A stretch of 64,000 nucleotides of DNA. Source: Paraburkholderia sp. FT54. Lineage in GTDB: Bacteria > Pseudomonadota > Gammaproteobacteria > Burkholderiales > Burkholderiaceae. The stretch's first letter is position 1; the number at the start of each line of letters is the position of its first letter. Position numbers and translations under genes: made by a program. The notes under the pieces are model-generated. The model saw only the letters and a list, made by a program, of their open reading frames with translations, made no database searches and was not told where the DNA came from. The DNA is taken from contig NZ_CP134196.1 in the NCBI RefSeq assembly GCF_031585635.1, positions 2,294,001 to 2,358,000 of the forward strand. Reading direction: 5' to 3'. Below, one piece after another: positions 1 to 9,454 of the stretch.

Positions 1-732
1 GGTGTGTGCCAGTTGCCGCAGGCGCCTGGCGTGGCGCCCGCGAACTGCATCGCCGAATTGCGGCGCTGTGTCGAGGAGTTCGGCTTTATCGGTTGCAATC
101 TGAATCCGGATCCGTCCGGCGGCCACTGGTCCGGCTTGCCGCTCACGGACCGCTCCTGGTATCCGCTCTATGAAGCGATGGTGGAACTCGACGTGCCGGC
201 GATGATCCACGTCTCGTCGTCGTGCAATCCGAATTTCCATGCGACGGGCGCGCATTACATCAACGGCGACACGTCGGCGTTCATGCAGTTGCTGCAGGCC
301 GATCTGTTCGCCGACTTTCCGACGCTGCGCTTCATCATCCCTCATGGCGGCGGCGCCGTGCCGTATCACTGGGGACGCTATCGCGGACTCGCGCAGGACA
401 TGAAGCGCCCACTGCTCAGCGAATACCTGCTGAAGAACGTGTTCTTCGACACCTGCGTGTATCACCAGCCCGGCGCCGAATTGCTCGCCAAGGTCATTCC
501 AGTCGACAACATCCTGTTCGCGTCGGAGACCATCGGCGCGGTACAGGGCATCGATCCGGAGACCGGCCACTACTACGACGACACGCGCCGCTATATCGAC
601 GCGATCGAATGGCTCAGCGACGCGGACCGCCAGCGTATCTACGAAGACAACGCGCGCGCCGTGTATGGGCGGCTCTCGCGTCAACTCAATCGGCAACTCG
701 CAGCCCAAGGGGCACAAGGAGCAACGGTATGA
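1..732 (+). CDS. ligJ: 4-oxalomesaconate hydratase (amidohydrolase family), 5' truncated by window
   Basis: The reading frame is open from base 1, so the N-terminal part, which should carry the HxH metal ligands, lies outside the window. The visible 243 residues have the amidohydrolase_2 metal-site motif HGGGAVPYHWGRYRG near residue 115 and the stretches FFDTCVYHQPG and DNILFASETIGAV. I associate these with LigJ, which hydrates 4-oxalomesaconate to 4-carboxy-4-hydroxy-2-oxoadipate in protocatechuate or gallate meta-cleavage. The stop overlaps the next start (ATGA). That next gene is LigK-like, the following pathway step, which supports the call. Another amidohydrolase_2 decarboxylase or hydratase is possible. 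Confidence 0.8.
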   Translation, partial: GVCQLPQAPGVAPANCIAELRRCVEEFGFIGCNLNPDPSGGHWSGLPLTDRSWYPLYEAMVELDVPAMIHVSSSCNPNFHATGAHYINGDTSAFMQLLQADLFADFPTLRFIIPHGGGAVPYHWGRYRGLAQDMKRPLLSEYLLKNVFFDTCVYHQPGAELLAKVIPVDNILFASETIGAVQGIDPETGHYYDDTRRYIDAIEWLSDADRQRIYEDNARAVYGRLSRQLNRQLAAQGAQGATV

Positions 733-1397
733 ATCCAATCGGATGGCGCGAATACGACTCCGCGCCGCAGGCCGATCCGGCCACGCTCGCAGCATTGCGT
801 GAACTGGCCGTCTCGCTGCTGAGCGACAACATGGCGCGCGCGAGCGGCATGGTGGGCTTGCGGCCTTATCATCAGCCGCGACCCATGGCCGGCACTGCCG
901 TCACGGTCCACACGCGGCCGGGCGACAACCTCGCGATTCATCGCGCGTTCGACTTTTGCCGGCCCGGCGACGTGCTGGTGATCGACGGCGCGGGCGATCT
1001 CACGCAGGCGCTGATGGGCGACATCATGGCAAGCTTCGCGGAGAGTCTCGGCGTGCAGGGCCTCGTGATCGACGGCGCGATCCGTGACGTCGGCGCGCTG
1101 CGTCAGCGTGAGTTTCCGGTGTACGCGCGCGGCGTGACGCATCGCGGGCCGTACAAGAACGGACCGGGCGAAATCAACGTGCCCGTCACGGTCGGCGGCA
1201 TGGTGGTGCATCCCGGAGATATCATTGTCGGCGACGAAGACGGCTTGCTCGCGATCGCGCCCGCCGACGTGGCAGCGGTGATCGAAGGCGCGCGCCGCCA
1301 GCACGCGAAGGAGGCGGCGGCGTTGAAGTCGATTGCCGAAGGCAAGTTCGACCGCTCGTGGGTCGTTCCGCAAAGGGAACGGATGATGAACAACTGA
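729..1397 (+). CDS. ligK: 4-carboxy-4-hydroxy-2-oxoadipate aldolase/oxaloacetate decarboxylase (RraA-like fold)
   Basis: This 222-residue protein has the RraA/HMG-aldolase fold signatures: an N-terminal SDNMARASGMVGLRP segment, GDVLVIDGAGD, GLVIDGAIRDV with the conserved Arg-Asp pair, and GDIIVGDEDGLLAI. In this family the enzyme cleaves 4-carboxy-4-hydroxy-2-oxoadipate to pyruvate and oxaloacetate with a divalent metal, and can decarboxylate oxaloacetate. The ATG overlaps the stop of the ligJ-like gene by four bases, indicating translational coupling. Length fits the family (about 220-235). RraA itself is a less likely alternative given the neighbour. Confidence 0.82.
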   Translation: MNPIGWREYDSAPQADPATLAALRELAVSLLSDNMARASGMVGLRPYHQPRPMAGTAVTVHTRPGDNLAIHRAFDFCRPGDVLVIDGAGDLTQALMGDIMASFAESLGVQGLVIDGAIRDVGALRQREFPVYARGVTHRGPYKNGPGEINVPVTVGGMVVHPGDIIVGDEDGLLAIAPADVAAVIEGARRQHAKEAAALKSIAEGKFDRSWVVPQRERMMNN

Positions 1398-1408
1398 CTG
1401 TGGACTTC

Positions 1409-1807
1409 ATGGCGCACTATCTGAACGCTGCAACGCTCCTCGAACTCGCGCGCGACGCGCAGACGCGCGCCACCGCGCCCTGCACGTGTACAAAAACACC
1501 GTTGGACGGCTGGCAATCGCAGCCTTTGTCGCTCGATGAAGCGCAGTTCGAGGAAATCGGCACGTTGTTGCCGGAGGACGATCCGGAGCCGACGTTCAGC
1601 GAGTATCTGCCGGGAAAAACCAGCTACTGGGCGGCGGATGCGCCGATCGCGCCGCGGTACTTCCCGTATAACCGCTGCGCCGTGTGGCAATGCTCGTTGT
1701 GCGGGCGGCTTTATCTGCGTTACGTGGAAGGCGGCGGGTATTTCGTCGACCGCAGGATCCGTGCGGTGCAGGCGGCGTTGATCGAGGATGTGCCTTTGCC
1801 GGTGTGA
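1409..1807 (+). CDS. Hypothetical Cys-containing protein
   Basis: A 132-residue soluble protein of unknown function begins 11 bases after ligK. It has a Cys-x-Cys pair near residue 25 and a CSLCG knuckle near residue 94, which together could bind a metal. The C-terminal part reads RLYLRYVEGGGYFVDRRIR, rich in aromatic and basic residues. No signal peptide or membrane segment is visible. I chose the ATG at 1409; a GTG at 1400 in the same frame is an alternative. It is probably co-transcribed with ligJK, but nothing in the sequence links it to that pathway. Confidence 0.6.
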   Translation: MAHYLNAATLLELARDAQTRATAPCTCTKTPLDGWQSQPLSLDEAQFEEIGTLLPEDDPEPTFSEYLPGKTSYWAADAPIAPRYFPYNRCAVWQCSLCGRLYLRYVEGGGYFVDRRIRAVQAALIEDVPLPV

Positions 1808-1830
1808 TGGTGCGGGCCAACGTGCGCCGC

Positions 1831-2685
1831 CTAATGCCCCGGCCTCAACGCCGCATACGCACCAGGCGTGATCCCATAAGCCCGCTTGAACAGCCGGTTG
1901 AGATGGCTCTGATCGTAGAACCCCACAGCCGCAGCGGCCGTCGCCGCATTGTGGCCTCCCGCAAGCATGCGCTTCGCCGCCAGCAACCTCACCTGTGTCG
2001 CGTAGGCGTGCGGCGGCAGTCCGAACGCCTTGCAGAAGGCGCGGGTGAGGTAATAGCGGCTTAGCCCGACCAGCTCCGCCAGTTCGTCGACCGAGATGTC
2101 GCGTTCGTAATTGGCGGCGACGTACTCGCGCACCTGCTCCATCTTGCGCGCTTCGCGCCGGGGTTCGCCCGACTCCTCACCTGAGCGCCCATGGCGCCCG
2201 ACCAGCATCCCCATCGCAGCCCACCAGTTCGCCTGCCGCTCCATCAGCGAGACGGCGCCCTGTTGGTCCAGGCTCGCATGTGCCTTGACCAGCAGGCCCG
2301 CGAGGTGCGGATCCTGATACAGCCCGGGCGGAATCAGCAGCGGTTTGTCGGCGCGCGCGTCGGGAGAAAAGACCGCGCTGAGCGCGCCGAGCCCTTCCAT
2401 GTCCAGATAGATCGCGCGATAAATCCATTCGCGGCCTTCCCAGACTTCGCCGCTATGGTATTCGCCCGGCCCGAAAACCAGCACGCTGCCGGGCCCGGCA
2501 ATCTCGCTGCCCGCGCGCGTATGACATTGACCCGCGCCGGTCTCCGTCATGACGATTACGAGCTCGTCGTGCAGATGCCGGTCGAACTTGTGATTGCCAT
2601 AGCGGGCACTTGCGAGACACGCGCCGTCGAGCGCGCCATCGCGCCAGCAGACCACTTCCGGCTCGCATTTATTCGCTGTCTCCAT
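1831..2685 (-). CDS. AraC-family transcriptional regulator
   Basis: A 284-residue regulator with an N-terminal cupin-like sensing domain (HLHDELVIVMTETGAG, then GPGEYHSG) and a C-terminal double helix-turn-helix. The second helix-turn-helix carries the family signature AAAAVGFYDQSHLNRLFKRAYGITP. The ATG at 2685 is preferred over 2700 because GGAGG lies eight bases upstream of it. It starts about 20 bases after the alaX stop and is probably in the same operon. Its C-terminal end faces the small Cys protein. The ligand is unknown; alanine or another amino acid is only a guess from the alaX linkage. Confidence 0.85.
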   Translation of the reverse strand: METANKCEPEVVCWRDGALDGACLASARYGNHKFDRHLHDELVIVMTETGAGQCHTRAGSEIAGPGSVLVFGPGEYHSGEVWEGREWIYRAIYLDMEGLGALSAVFSPDARADKPLLIPPGLYQDPHLAGLLVKAHASLDQQGAVSLMERQANWWAAMGMLVGRHGRSGEESGEPRREARKMEQVREYVAANYERDISVDELAELVGLSRYYLTRAFCKAFGLPPHAYATQVRLLAAKRMLAGGHNAATAAAAVGFYDQSHLNRLFKRAYGITPGAYAALRPGH

Positions 2686-2705
2686 AGCTCGCGCCTCCAT
2701 GCCCT

Positions 2706-3419
2706 TCAAACCAGCTCGATTCTGACCCGGCGATTGCGGCGCCCCTTGTTCTCTATCTTCGCAATGCGGATGGGCCGGGACTGCGCGGTGTTGGTCAGAT
2801 GCGTGCCGCCGCACGCCTGCCGGTCCAGATCGCCGATCTCGACGATGCGCACCGTGCCGTCCGGCGTCGGCGGCGGCGCCACTGAAAGGCTGCGGATCAG
2901 ACCTTGCGTGGCTTTCGCTTCGTCGGCACCGACATAGTAGACGCGCACTTCCATCGCGCTGCGGATCACCTCGTTGACGGGCGCTTCGAGCAGCCGCAGC
3001 GCGTCGTTATCCGCGTCGGGCAGATCGAAGTCCATGCGCGCGGTGCCGTCGGCGTTGATCTGCGCGCCGGTCACGAGCGCGCCCGCAAAGCGCTGATACA
3101 CCAGCGCGTTGAGAATATGCGTCCCGGTATGGAGCTGGGCCACCGTGGCGCGCCGCGCCGCGTCGATGGCCACGTGCACGTTGCCGGCCAGTTCGAGCGG
3201 TTCGTCGAGCAGATGCCAGGTAACGTCGCCTTCTGTCACGACACCCGAGATGCGGACCGTGCCGCGCGCGTGCGTCAGCGTGGCCGCGTCCGACACCTGA
3301 CCGCCGCCGCCTGGATGCAAGGCGGAACGGCCCAGCACGACCGCGCCGGGCCTGGCGGCGATCACGGCCGTTTCAAAGTCCAGCAGGTCCGGCTGCTCAT
3401 GGCAAAGATAATGCGGCAC
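2706..3419 (-). CDS. Alanyl-tRNA editing protein AlaX-like
   Basis: A 237-residue stand-alone editing domain related to the second additional domain of alanyl- and threonyl-tRNA synthetases. It shows both zinc-site motifs: HTGTH at residues 97-101 and CGGTH at 203-207. Proteins of this family hydrolyse Ser- or Gly-mischarged tRNA-Ala in trans. A Gly/Pro-rich segment (LHPGGGGQVSD) near residue 35 also matches AlaX. It is the promoter-proximal gene of a leftward pair with araC and is divergent from a LysR gene at 3651, which may control it. AlaX subclass is not resolved. Confidence 0.88.
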   Translation of the reverse strand: MPHYLCHEQPDLLDFETAVIAARPGAVVLGRSALHPGGGGQVSDAATLTHARGTVRISGVVTEGDVTWHLLDEPLELAGNVHVAIDAARRATVAQLHTGTHILNALVYQRFAGALVTGAQINADGTARMDFDLPDADNDALRLLEAPVNEVIRSAMEVRVYYVGADEAKATQGLIRSLSVAPPPTPDGTVRIVEIGDLDRQACGGTHLTNTAQSRPIRIAKIENKGRRNRRVRIELV

Positions 3420-3650
3420 CTTGATGTCCTCGCAGGAATTGACTGAATACGCCTAGGATACCCAGTCCCGTGGGAGACCGTCTTGGTTAAAAATGCCCTG
3501 CGGCGGCGGATCGGGGACGCACCGGGCCAACTCACGTTGGCGAATGTGGCAAAGCCACTGCCGCAAGCCGTCCGGGCAAGGCCCATCGTTCGGGAAATCC
3601 AGTATCCTGAACGTCTCGCTGAACGCATCCGACAGATCCGGCTCCTCTCC

Positions 3651-4571
3651 ATGAATCTATCCTTTGAAGTCCTGCAGGTGCTCGATGCGATCGATCGAAC
3701 CGGCACGTTCGCGAGCGCCGCCGAAACGCTGCACAAAGTGCCGTCCTCGCTGAGCTATTTGGTTCAGAAACTCGAACTCGATCTCGGCGTCAAGCTGTTC
3801 GACCGCACCGGCCGGCGCGCCACGCTGACGCACGCGGGGCGTGTGGTGGTCGAGGAAGGCCGCCGTCTGCTGGAAGCGGCGGAAGCGCTCGAATTCAAGG
3901 CGAAGCGAATCGAGCACGGCTGGGAGTCCGAACTGCGCATCGCCGTCGACGAGATCATTCCGTTCGACCTGCTCTGGCATCACGTCAGCGAGTTCTACAA
4001 GCTCAAGCTGGACACGAAGCTGCATCTGTCGAAAGAAGTGCTGGGCGGCTCGTGGGATGCGCTGCTCACTCGCCGCGCGGACCTGATCGTCGGCGCGGCG
4101 GGCGATCCGCCGCCCATTCCCAATCTGATCGCGAAACCGATCGGCTCGCTGCGGCATGTGTTCGTGGTCGCGCCGGACCATCCGCTGGCGTCGATACCAG
4201 GACCGCTCACGCTCGATATCGTCGCGCGCCATCGGGCGGTCGCGATCGGCGATACGTCACGCAAGCTCGCGCCGCGCACGATCGCGCTCGCCGTCAATCA
4301 GGAAGTGCTCACGGTGCCGACGCTCGAAGCCAAACTCGCCGCGCAGATCAAAGGCCTGGCGGCGGGCACGATTCCCGAATGCCTCGCCGTCGATGCGCTG
4401 AGCCAGGGCGAACTGGTACAAAAGGAAGTGATCGGCATGCGCGAAGTCACGCATTTCTATCTGGCGTGGCGCGACGACGAAAGCGGCAAGGCGCTGCAAT
4501 GGTGGGTCGAGCAGTTGAACCGGCCGGACCTGATCGACGACGTGGTGCAACAGCGGATGCTGCACGGTTGA
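3651..4571 (+). CDS. LysR-family transcriptional regulator
   Basis: A 306-residue LysR protein. The N-terminal winged helix contains TGTFASAAETLHKVPSSLSYLVQKLE, then the LysR substrate-binding fold, ending QWWVEQLNRPD. The ATG at 3651 gives the normal family length; upstream in-frame codons would add an unconserved tail. It is transcribed away from alaX-araC across a 231-base gap, the classical arrangement for a LysR regulator and its target. It converges on the large STAND regulator, whose stop lies only seven bases away. Effector unknown. Confidence 0.88.
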   Translation: MNLSFEVLQVLDAIDRTGTFASAAETLHKVPSSLSYLVQKLELDLGVKLFDRTGRRATLTHAGRVVVEEGRRLLEAAEALEFKAKRIEHGWESELRIAVDEIIPFDLLWHHVSEFYKLKLDTKLHLSKEVLGGSWDALLTRRADLIVGAAGDPPPIPNLIAKPIGSLRHVFVVAPDHPLASIPGPLTLDIVARHRAVAIGDTSRKLAPRTIALAVNQEVLTVPTLEAKLAAQIKGLAAGTIPECLAVDALSQGELVQKEVIGMREVTHFYLAWRDDESGKALQWWVEQLNRPDLIDDVVQQRMLHG

Positions 4572-4578
4572 GGTTCGG

Positions 4579-7500
4579 CTAGCAGACTTGCCTGATCTCG
4601 TCCGGCGGCGGTTCGTCCAACGAAGCCGCGGCGGCATCCGCATTCATGCGCATGCGCGTCTCGATGCCGGCGCAAGGACGGCCCGGCGCGCACGCCTCGG
4701 TCGCGACGCGCAGCAATTCTTCGGCGGCTTTGAAATCGTCCCAATCGTGGCCCTCGGTGAGTCTCGCGCAGGCGGCCTTCACCAGATGCAGCGCCTCCGC
4801 GCTCCGGCCTTGCGCATGCCAAAGCCGCCCGAGGCTCGTCGCGGCCCGCAGTTGCAACGAGCGGCAACCCTGCGCCAACGATTCCTCGAGTGCCGCGCTC
4901 AGACTCGCCTGTGCATGTGTCACCGCATCGCCGAATGGTGGCTGGCCGGTGCACTCCATCAGCAGCAGTTCGGCGTGTACGCGTCTGAGTTCGGCGGCAT
5001 ACCACTGGTCGCCGGTGTGGTCGCCTTGCGCCAGCGCCTCGATCACCACGGCAATGCCCTCCTTCGGCTGCCCGGCACGGCCGAGCGCAAGGCTGTATTG
5101 CGCGGCGAGCATGGCGCGCGGCGCGGCGTATTCGAGCGCTTCGAGATCGTCCAACGCGGCGCGAAAGCTCTTCACACGCTGCGCACTGGTGTCGTCCAGC
5201 GAGTGCAGGTATTCGTCGAAGCAGCGGCAGCACGCATGCGACACACGCAGTCCGACGCGCGCCGACATGTCCCGTAACAGCGCGATGGCCTGAGCCGCCC
5301 GCCTTCGCTGGCCCGCCAGCAGCGCCAGCGGAATTTCCGCCTCGACCAGCACGTAGCACGTGACCATCGCCTGTTCCTGCCGGCATGCTTCGGCAACGCA
5401 TGCCTCAGCGATCCTGAGCGCCTGATCGCGGGCGCCCTGCAAGCCGAGCAGGCGGGCAAACGTGGCGCGACCAACCACGCCGTGATCGATGAAATGCCCG
5501 AGCGGCAGCCGATGTTGCAAGCAGCCGGTGTGCTGCAAGAACTGATCGAGCGAGGCGCGCGCCTCCTGCTGATCGCCAGCGTAATGCGAGGCGATGCCGA
5601 GCAAGCGACAGGCGAGAATCCCGTTGGCCGTATCGCCCGTCTGCGCGGCGAGCGACGCGAAGCGCTGCGCGAACCCCAGCGCATTGCGCGCCGCGCCGGA
5701 CGACTGACTCGCGTTCCACATGCCCCACAACGCGCGCGCTTCGAACGTCTGATCGCCTGACGCGATCGCGAGCGCCAGCACTTCGGCCCAGATGCCGAGC
5801 GTTTCGCGATTCGGTCCGTTCACATAGACGAGCGCCGCACCGAGCACGGCCAGCAGTTGCATGCGCACATGCAGGTGGCGGGGCGAGCGCGATCCCTGAT
5901 GGGTCGTCTCAACGGCGTCGAGCGCGCGCCGTGCCCAGACGCAGCATTCGTCGACCAGCGAGAGTTCATAAAGCAACGATACGAACTTTACCGCCAGCGT
6001 TTCTCCCAGCGCAGCGTCGCCTTTGGGCGACAGCGCCCACGCCAGCGCGGCTCGCAAATCGTCGAGTTGCTCGCGCGTGCGGTGACGCCGACGGTCCGGG
6101 TCGACGCGCGCGGCGCCTGCTTCATGCGCTTGATGTGCTTGATGTGTGTCGCTCGACGAATCGCGTTCGAGCAGATCCAAAAAATAGCGCGCGTGATTGA
6201 GCGTGACGAGGCGCCGCTCGCCGTTGTCGTCGAGCTTTTGCAGCGCGTAGGCACGCGTGGTTTCCAGTAGCCGATAGCTCGCCTTGCCGCGCTGCGCCTG
6301 CATCACCACCAGCGATTTTTCGACGAGCCCGGATAGCGCCGCAATCACATCGGATTCGAGCAACCCGTCGTCGCTCACCATGGCGATCGCCGAGTCGATC
6401 GTGAAGCTGTTGACGAAGACACCGAGCCGGCGCAACGTCGCGCGCTCCGCATCGTCGAGCAAGGCGTGGCTCCAGTCGAGCGTCGCCTTCAAGGTCTGGT
6501 GGCGCGGCAACGCGGTGCGATTGCCACCCGTCAGCATGTTGAAGCGGTCGTCGAGATGATCGGCGAGCGTCTCGATACCGAGTATCGCGGCGCGCGCCGC
6601 CGCCAGTTCGATTGCCAACGGAATGCCGTCGAGGCGGCGGCACACGGTGCCGGTCAGATGGATGCTTCTGTCGTCGGACGAAAAACGCGCGTCGATCGCG
6701 CGGGCGCGTGACAGGAACAGCTGGACGGCGCTGCGTTGCAAAACATGCTGGCTCTGATCGTCGCGAGCGGGCACGTCGAGCGACGCCACCCAGTACAGGT
6801 GTTCGTCCACGACACGCAGCGGCTCGCGGCTGGTCGCGAGAATCCGGATGGCCGGACTCACGTTCAATAGCGCTTCGGCCAGTTCGGCGGCGGGACCGAG
6901 CACATGCTCGCAGTTGTCCAGCACGAACAGCACGCGCCGTTCGCCGAGCTCCTTGCTGACGCGCGCCAGCGTAAGCGGCCCGCTCGCCGTGCTCACGCCG
7001 ACGCTATTGGCGAACATGGCGAGCACGCTGTTCGCGTCCACGGCGCACGCAAGCGGCACGAGATAGACACCTTCCGGGAAGTGCGCCAGCAAGCTGCGTG
7101 CGATCTCGATGGCCAAACGGGTCTTGCCGATCCCGCCGGAACCGACGAGCGTGACATGACGCGTTGAAGCGAGCGCCTGCGCAACGTCGCTGAGCGCCTG
7201 CTCCCGGCCGATCAGCGACGAGCTATTGGCAGGCAGATTGTGGGGGACGCTGTGAACGGATGCGATGTCTTCGGCGGTGTCGCGCACGGTCTTGTCCGGC
7301 GGCTGTTGCGCGCAGGCCTCTCTGGATATCAGCCGGTAGCCTCTGCCCGACACGGTCTGTATCAGGTTGCGGCTCTCGCCCAGCACCTTGCGCAAGGCGG
7401 ACATATGCACCTGAAGATTGTTTTCTTCGACGATGGTGTCCGGCCATACCTGTTCGAGCATGACGCTCTTCGACACCAGCGCGCCGTTCGCGTCGATCAG

Positions 7501-7605
7501 CACCGCCAGCATGTCGAATGCGCGGCTGCCGATGCGCACAGGCTGTCCGTCGAGAAACAGTTCTCGGCTGGCGAGGTCCACCTGAAGCGGGCCAATGCGG
7601 ATCAT
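4579..7605 (-). CDS. Winged-helix DNA-binding STAND ATPase regulator
   Basis: A large regulator of about 1008 residues. Residues about 1-95 form an OmpR-type winged helix (LQVDLASRELFLDG, then SGRGYRLISRE). Next is a STAND/NB-ARC-like ATPase with Walker A GSGGIGKT near residue 155, Walker B RVLFVLDNCEH, and an ATSREPL motif. The C-terminal 500 residues are alpha-helical and Ala/Leu-rich, consistent with TPR-like sensor repeats. It resembles uncharacterised proteobacterial regulators with an OmpR-like head on an AAA/STAND body. The ATG at 7605 is chosen; a TTG at 7620 is an alternative. It ends a leftward gene series and probably controls the cluster at 7919-14227. Confidence 0.88.
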   Translation of the reverse strand: MIRIGPLQVDLASRELFLDGQPVRIGSRAFDMLAVLIDANGALVSKSVMLEQVWPDTIVEENNLQVHMSALRKVLGESRNLIQTVSGRGYRLISREACAQQPPDKTVRDTAEDIASVHSVPHNLPANSSSLIGREQALSDVAQALASTRHVTLVGSGGIGKTRLAIEIARSLLAHFPEGVYLVPLACAVDANSVLAMFANSVGVSTASGPLTLARVSKELGERRVLFVLDNCEHVLGPAAELAEALLNVSPAIRILATSREPLRVVDEHLYWVASLDVPARDDQSQHVLQRSAVQLFLSRARAIDARFSSDDRSIHLTGTVCRRLDGIPLAIELAAARAAILGIETLADHLDDRFNMLTGGNRTALPRHQTLKATLDWSHALLDDAERATLRRLGVFVNSFTIDSAIAMVSDDGLLESDVIAALSGLVEKSLVVMQAQRGKASYRLLETTRAYALQKLDDNGERRLVTLNHARYFLDLLERDSSSDTHQAHQAHEAGAARVDPDRRRHRTREQLDDLRAALAWALSPKGDAALGETLAVKFVSLLYELSLVDECCVWARRALDAVETTHQGSRSPRHLHVRMQLLAVLGAALVYVNGPNRETLGIWAEVLALAIASGDQTFEARALWGMWNASQSSGAARNALGFAQRFASLAAQTGDTANGILACRLLGIASHYAGDQQEARASLDQFLQHTGCLQHRLPLGHFIDHGVVGRATFARLLGLQGARDQALRIAEACVAEACRQEQAMVTCYVLVEAEIPLALLAGQRRRAAQAIALLRDMSARVGLRVSHACCRCFDEYLHSLDDTSAQRVKSFRAALDDLEALEYAAPRAMLAAQYSLALGRAGQPKEGIAVVIEALAQGDHTGDQWYAAELRRVHAELLLMECTGQPPFGDAVTHAQASLSAALEESLAQGCRSLQLRAATSLGRLWHAQGRSAEALHLVKAACARLTEGHDWDDFKAAEELLRVATEACAPGRPCAGIETRMRMNADAAAASLDEPPPDEIRQVC

Positions 7606-7918
7606 TGCCTGGGTATCCAAAATGCAGCGGGACGGGGAACCACTGAGAACGACCGCTCAGCGTTGTGTCCCCGCAGTCTAGATCAATCGCGAGTACGCAT
7701 GCGCGGAAAAAACTGATCCTATTGTTCAATTTTTTTGTACTGCGGATCGTCGCACCGCTCAATGGGCGGTGCACGGCAATCGATGTGTCCGACGAACGCT
7801 CGAGTACTTCGATCTGAATATGTCGCGACGGCGCATGGTGCTGCCCCCGAAGCGTTTGCGGATCGAACCGGATCACTCTTCCGACACGCCTCGCCGATCA
7901 TGCGGTGCCGCTACCGCA

Positions 7919-9454
7919 TCACCAGCCGAACTTGAGTTCGGCGCCTACATAGTCGGAATTGCGCGCACCGAGGTCGCGCAGCGACGGTCCGACCTGGAAA
8001 TGCACGGCTTCGAGCGCGGCGGCGAGATTCGCGGCGACCGCCCAGTCGGCGCGCAACTGCGTATAGAAACCTGTCCAGCGGCTGCCATGTCCGGCGGTCC
8101 CCGGCACGACCGCCGAGCCTTGCTGATACACCGCGTCCGCGGTGGTCTCGCGCCATTGCAGCCCCACACCCGCGAGCAGCGACAGCTTGCTGTTCGGTTT
8201 GACGATGAGCGACGGTTTGACGTGAATCACGTTCGAGTAGCCCGTATAGCCGGCGAGCGCGAAGTAGTAGCCGTTCGGAAAGAGCGGATTGAAGGTGCCG
8301 ATGCGGCCGTCTCCAGGATGCGTGTCGCCCGAGGCCGCATCCACCTGCAGACCGAGACGCGGGGTCCACGGCAGCGAAGCCAGCGTGTAGCCGGCGAGCG
8401 TGCCCACCGCCCACGCGCCGATCGTCTTGTTGCCGACATGCCCCGACTGATACATCGCCTCCGCATCCCAGTCGATGTGATTGACCGAACCTGCGTAACG
8501 CGCGTCGAAGACATCGCGATGTTCGTCGCCGGTGGCGTCGAGAAAGCGCGCATTGCTGCGGTTGTAGCGCGAGTAATAGGCGGACAGATCGCCCGGACCC
8601 ACTGCCTTGCGCTCCACCCGCACGCCGCTGAACGTCAGGTCGCGATTGGAAACGTCGTCGAAATCCGAGGTGTCGCGGTACTGCACCGGCTGCGTTGCAT
8701 ACGCGATCCAGCGCCATGGGCCGGTTTCATAGTCGGCCCAGATGGCGTCGAAGGCCTGGCGCACGTTCGGGCCGTCACGCACGGAGATGAAGCGCTGCAA
8801 GTCGAACGCCATCTCCTGCCGGCCGACGCGAAACTTGAAGGTCCCAGGTCCGAGCGGCTCGGTGATGGCGACGAATGCCTGACGCAGGTCGAGCGGATTC
8901 TTGTCGACCGGTGAGACGTTGTCCTTGCCGAAAGGCCGCGCGTCCTCGAACTGCGTGAAGATCTGCACGTGCGGGCCGAGCCGCACATCCGCGTGGACTT
9001 CCAGACGTTGCAGCACGTATGTGTCGTCGCGGCCCGAGCCGAGGCCGAAGAGAGGCGCGTCGTTCATTTCGAGCCGCTCGCGCAGCACCATGCCGAGCGA
9101 GACGTATGCGTCGGGATTGCCGAACAGCGGAATGTATTTCAGCGAGTCGAAGGGCCGTTTCGGCACGCACGGATTGGCGAGCGCCGACCAGTTTTCCTGC
9201 CAGCGATTGAACATGACAGCCGGCCGCGCGCATGAAGTGCTTGCCGCCGTTGCTGCCGTGCTGCTGGTGGTGCCGGTCGAGCTGGTATCGTCGGCGCCGC
9301 CGAGCGCGGTGTCCGCCGCCGACACCGGCAGCGCGGCCGCCAGTCCCGTGCTGATCAACAGCGCGCGGGCGGCGCGCAGCGTCCAGCGCCGCCGCGACCG
9401 CTCGCGCGGCTGTGGCGTCTGCAACGTCTCTATGACGCCTGCTTTACTGGCCAT
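7919..9454 (-). CDS. Alginate-export family outer-membrane protein
   Basis: A 511-residue exported protein. A basic N-region (RSRRRWTLR) precedes a hydrophobic signal core ending LPVSA near residue 48. The mature part has repeated amphipathic beta-strand segments with aromatic girdles, such as FKFRVGRQEMAF, WRWIAYATQPV and SAYYSRYNRSN, and ends in a porin-like strand, YVGAELKFGW. The GRQEMAFDLQRFISVRDGPNVRQAFD stretch is typical of the alginate-export (AlgE-like) domain family, which forms specific substrate channels. The start codon overlaps the VOC gene stop by 11 bases. Substrate unknown. Confidence 0.82.
   Translation of the reverse strand: MASKAGVIETLQTPQPRERSRRRWTLRAARALLISTGLAAALPVSAADTALGGADDTSSTGTTSSTAATAASTSCARPAVMFNRWQENWSALANPCVPKRPFDSLKYIPLFGNPDAYVSLGMVLRERLEMNDAPLFGLGSGRDDTYVLQRLEVHADVRLGPHVQIFTQFEDARPFGKDNVSPVDKNPLDLRQAFVAITEPLGPGTFKFRVGRQEMAFDLQRFISVRDGPNVRQAFDAIWADYETGPWRWIAYATQPVQYRDTSDFDDVSNRDLTFSGVRVERKAVGPGDLSAYYSRYNRSNARFLDATGDEHRDVFDARYAGSVNHIDWDAEAMYQSGHVGNKTIGAWAVGTLAGYTLASLPWTPRLGLQVDAASGDTHPGDGRIGTFNPLFPNGYYFALAGYTGYSNVIHVKPSLIVKPNSKLSLLAGVGLQWRETTADAVYQQGSAVVPGTAGHGSRWTGFYTQLRADWAVAANLAAALEAVHFQVGPSLRDLGARNSDYVGAELKFGW

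Noticed and set aside
7769..8914. 381-codon plus-strand frame opposite the alginate-export gene
   Set aside because: Antisense shadow; the minus strand has a signal peptide and beta-barrel pattern.
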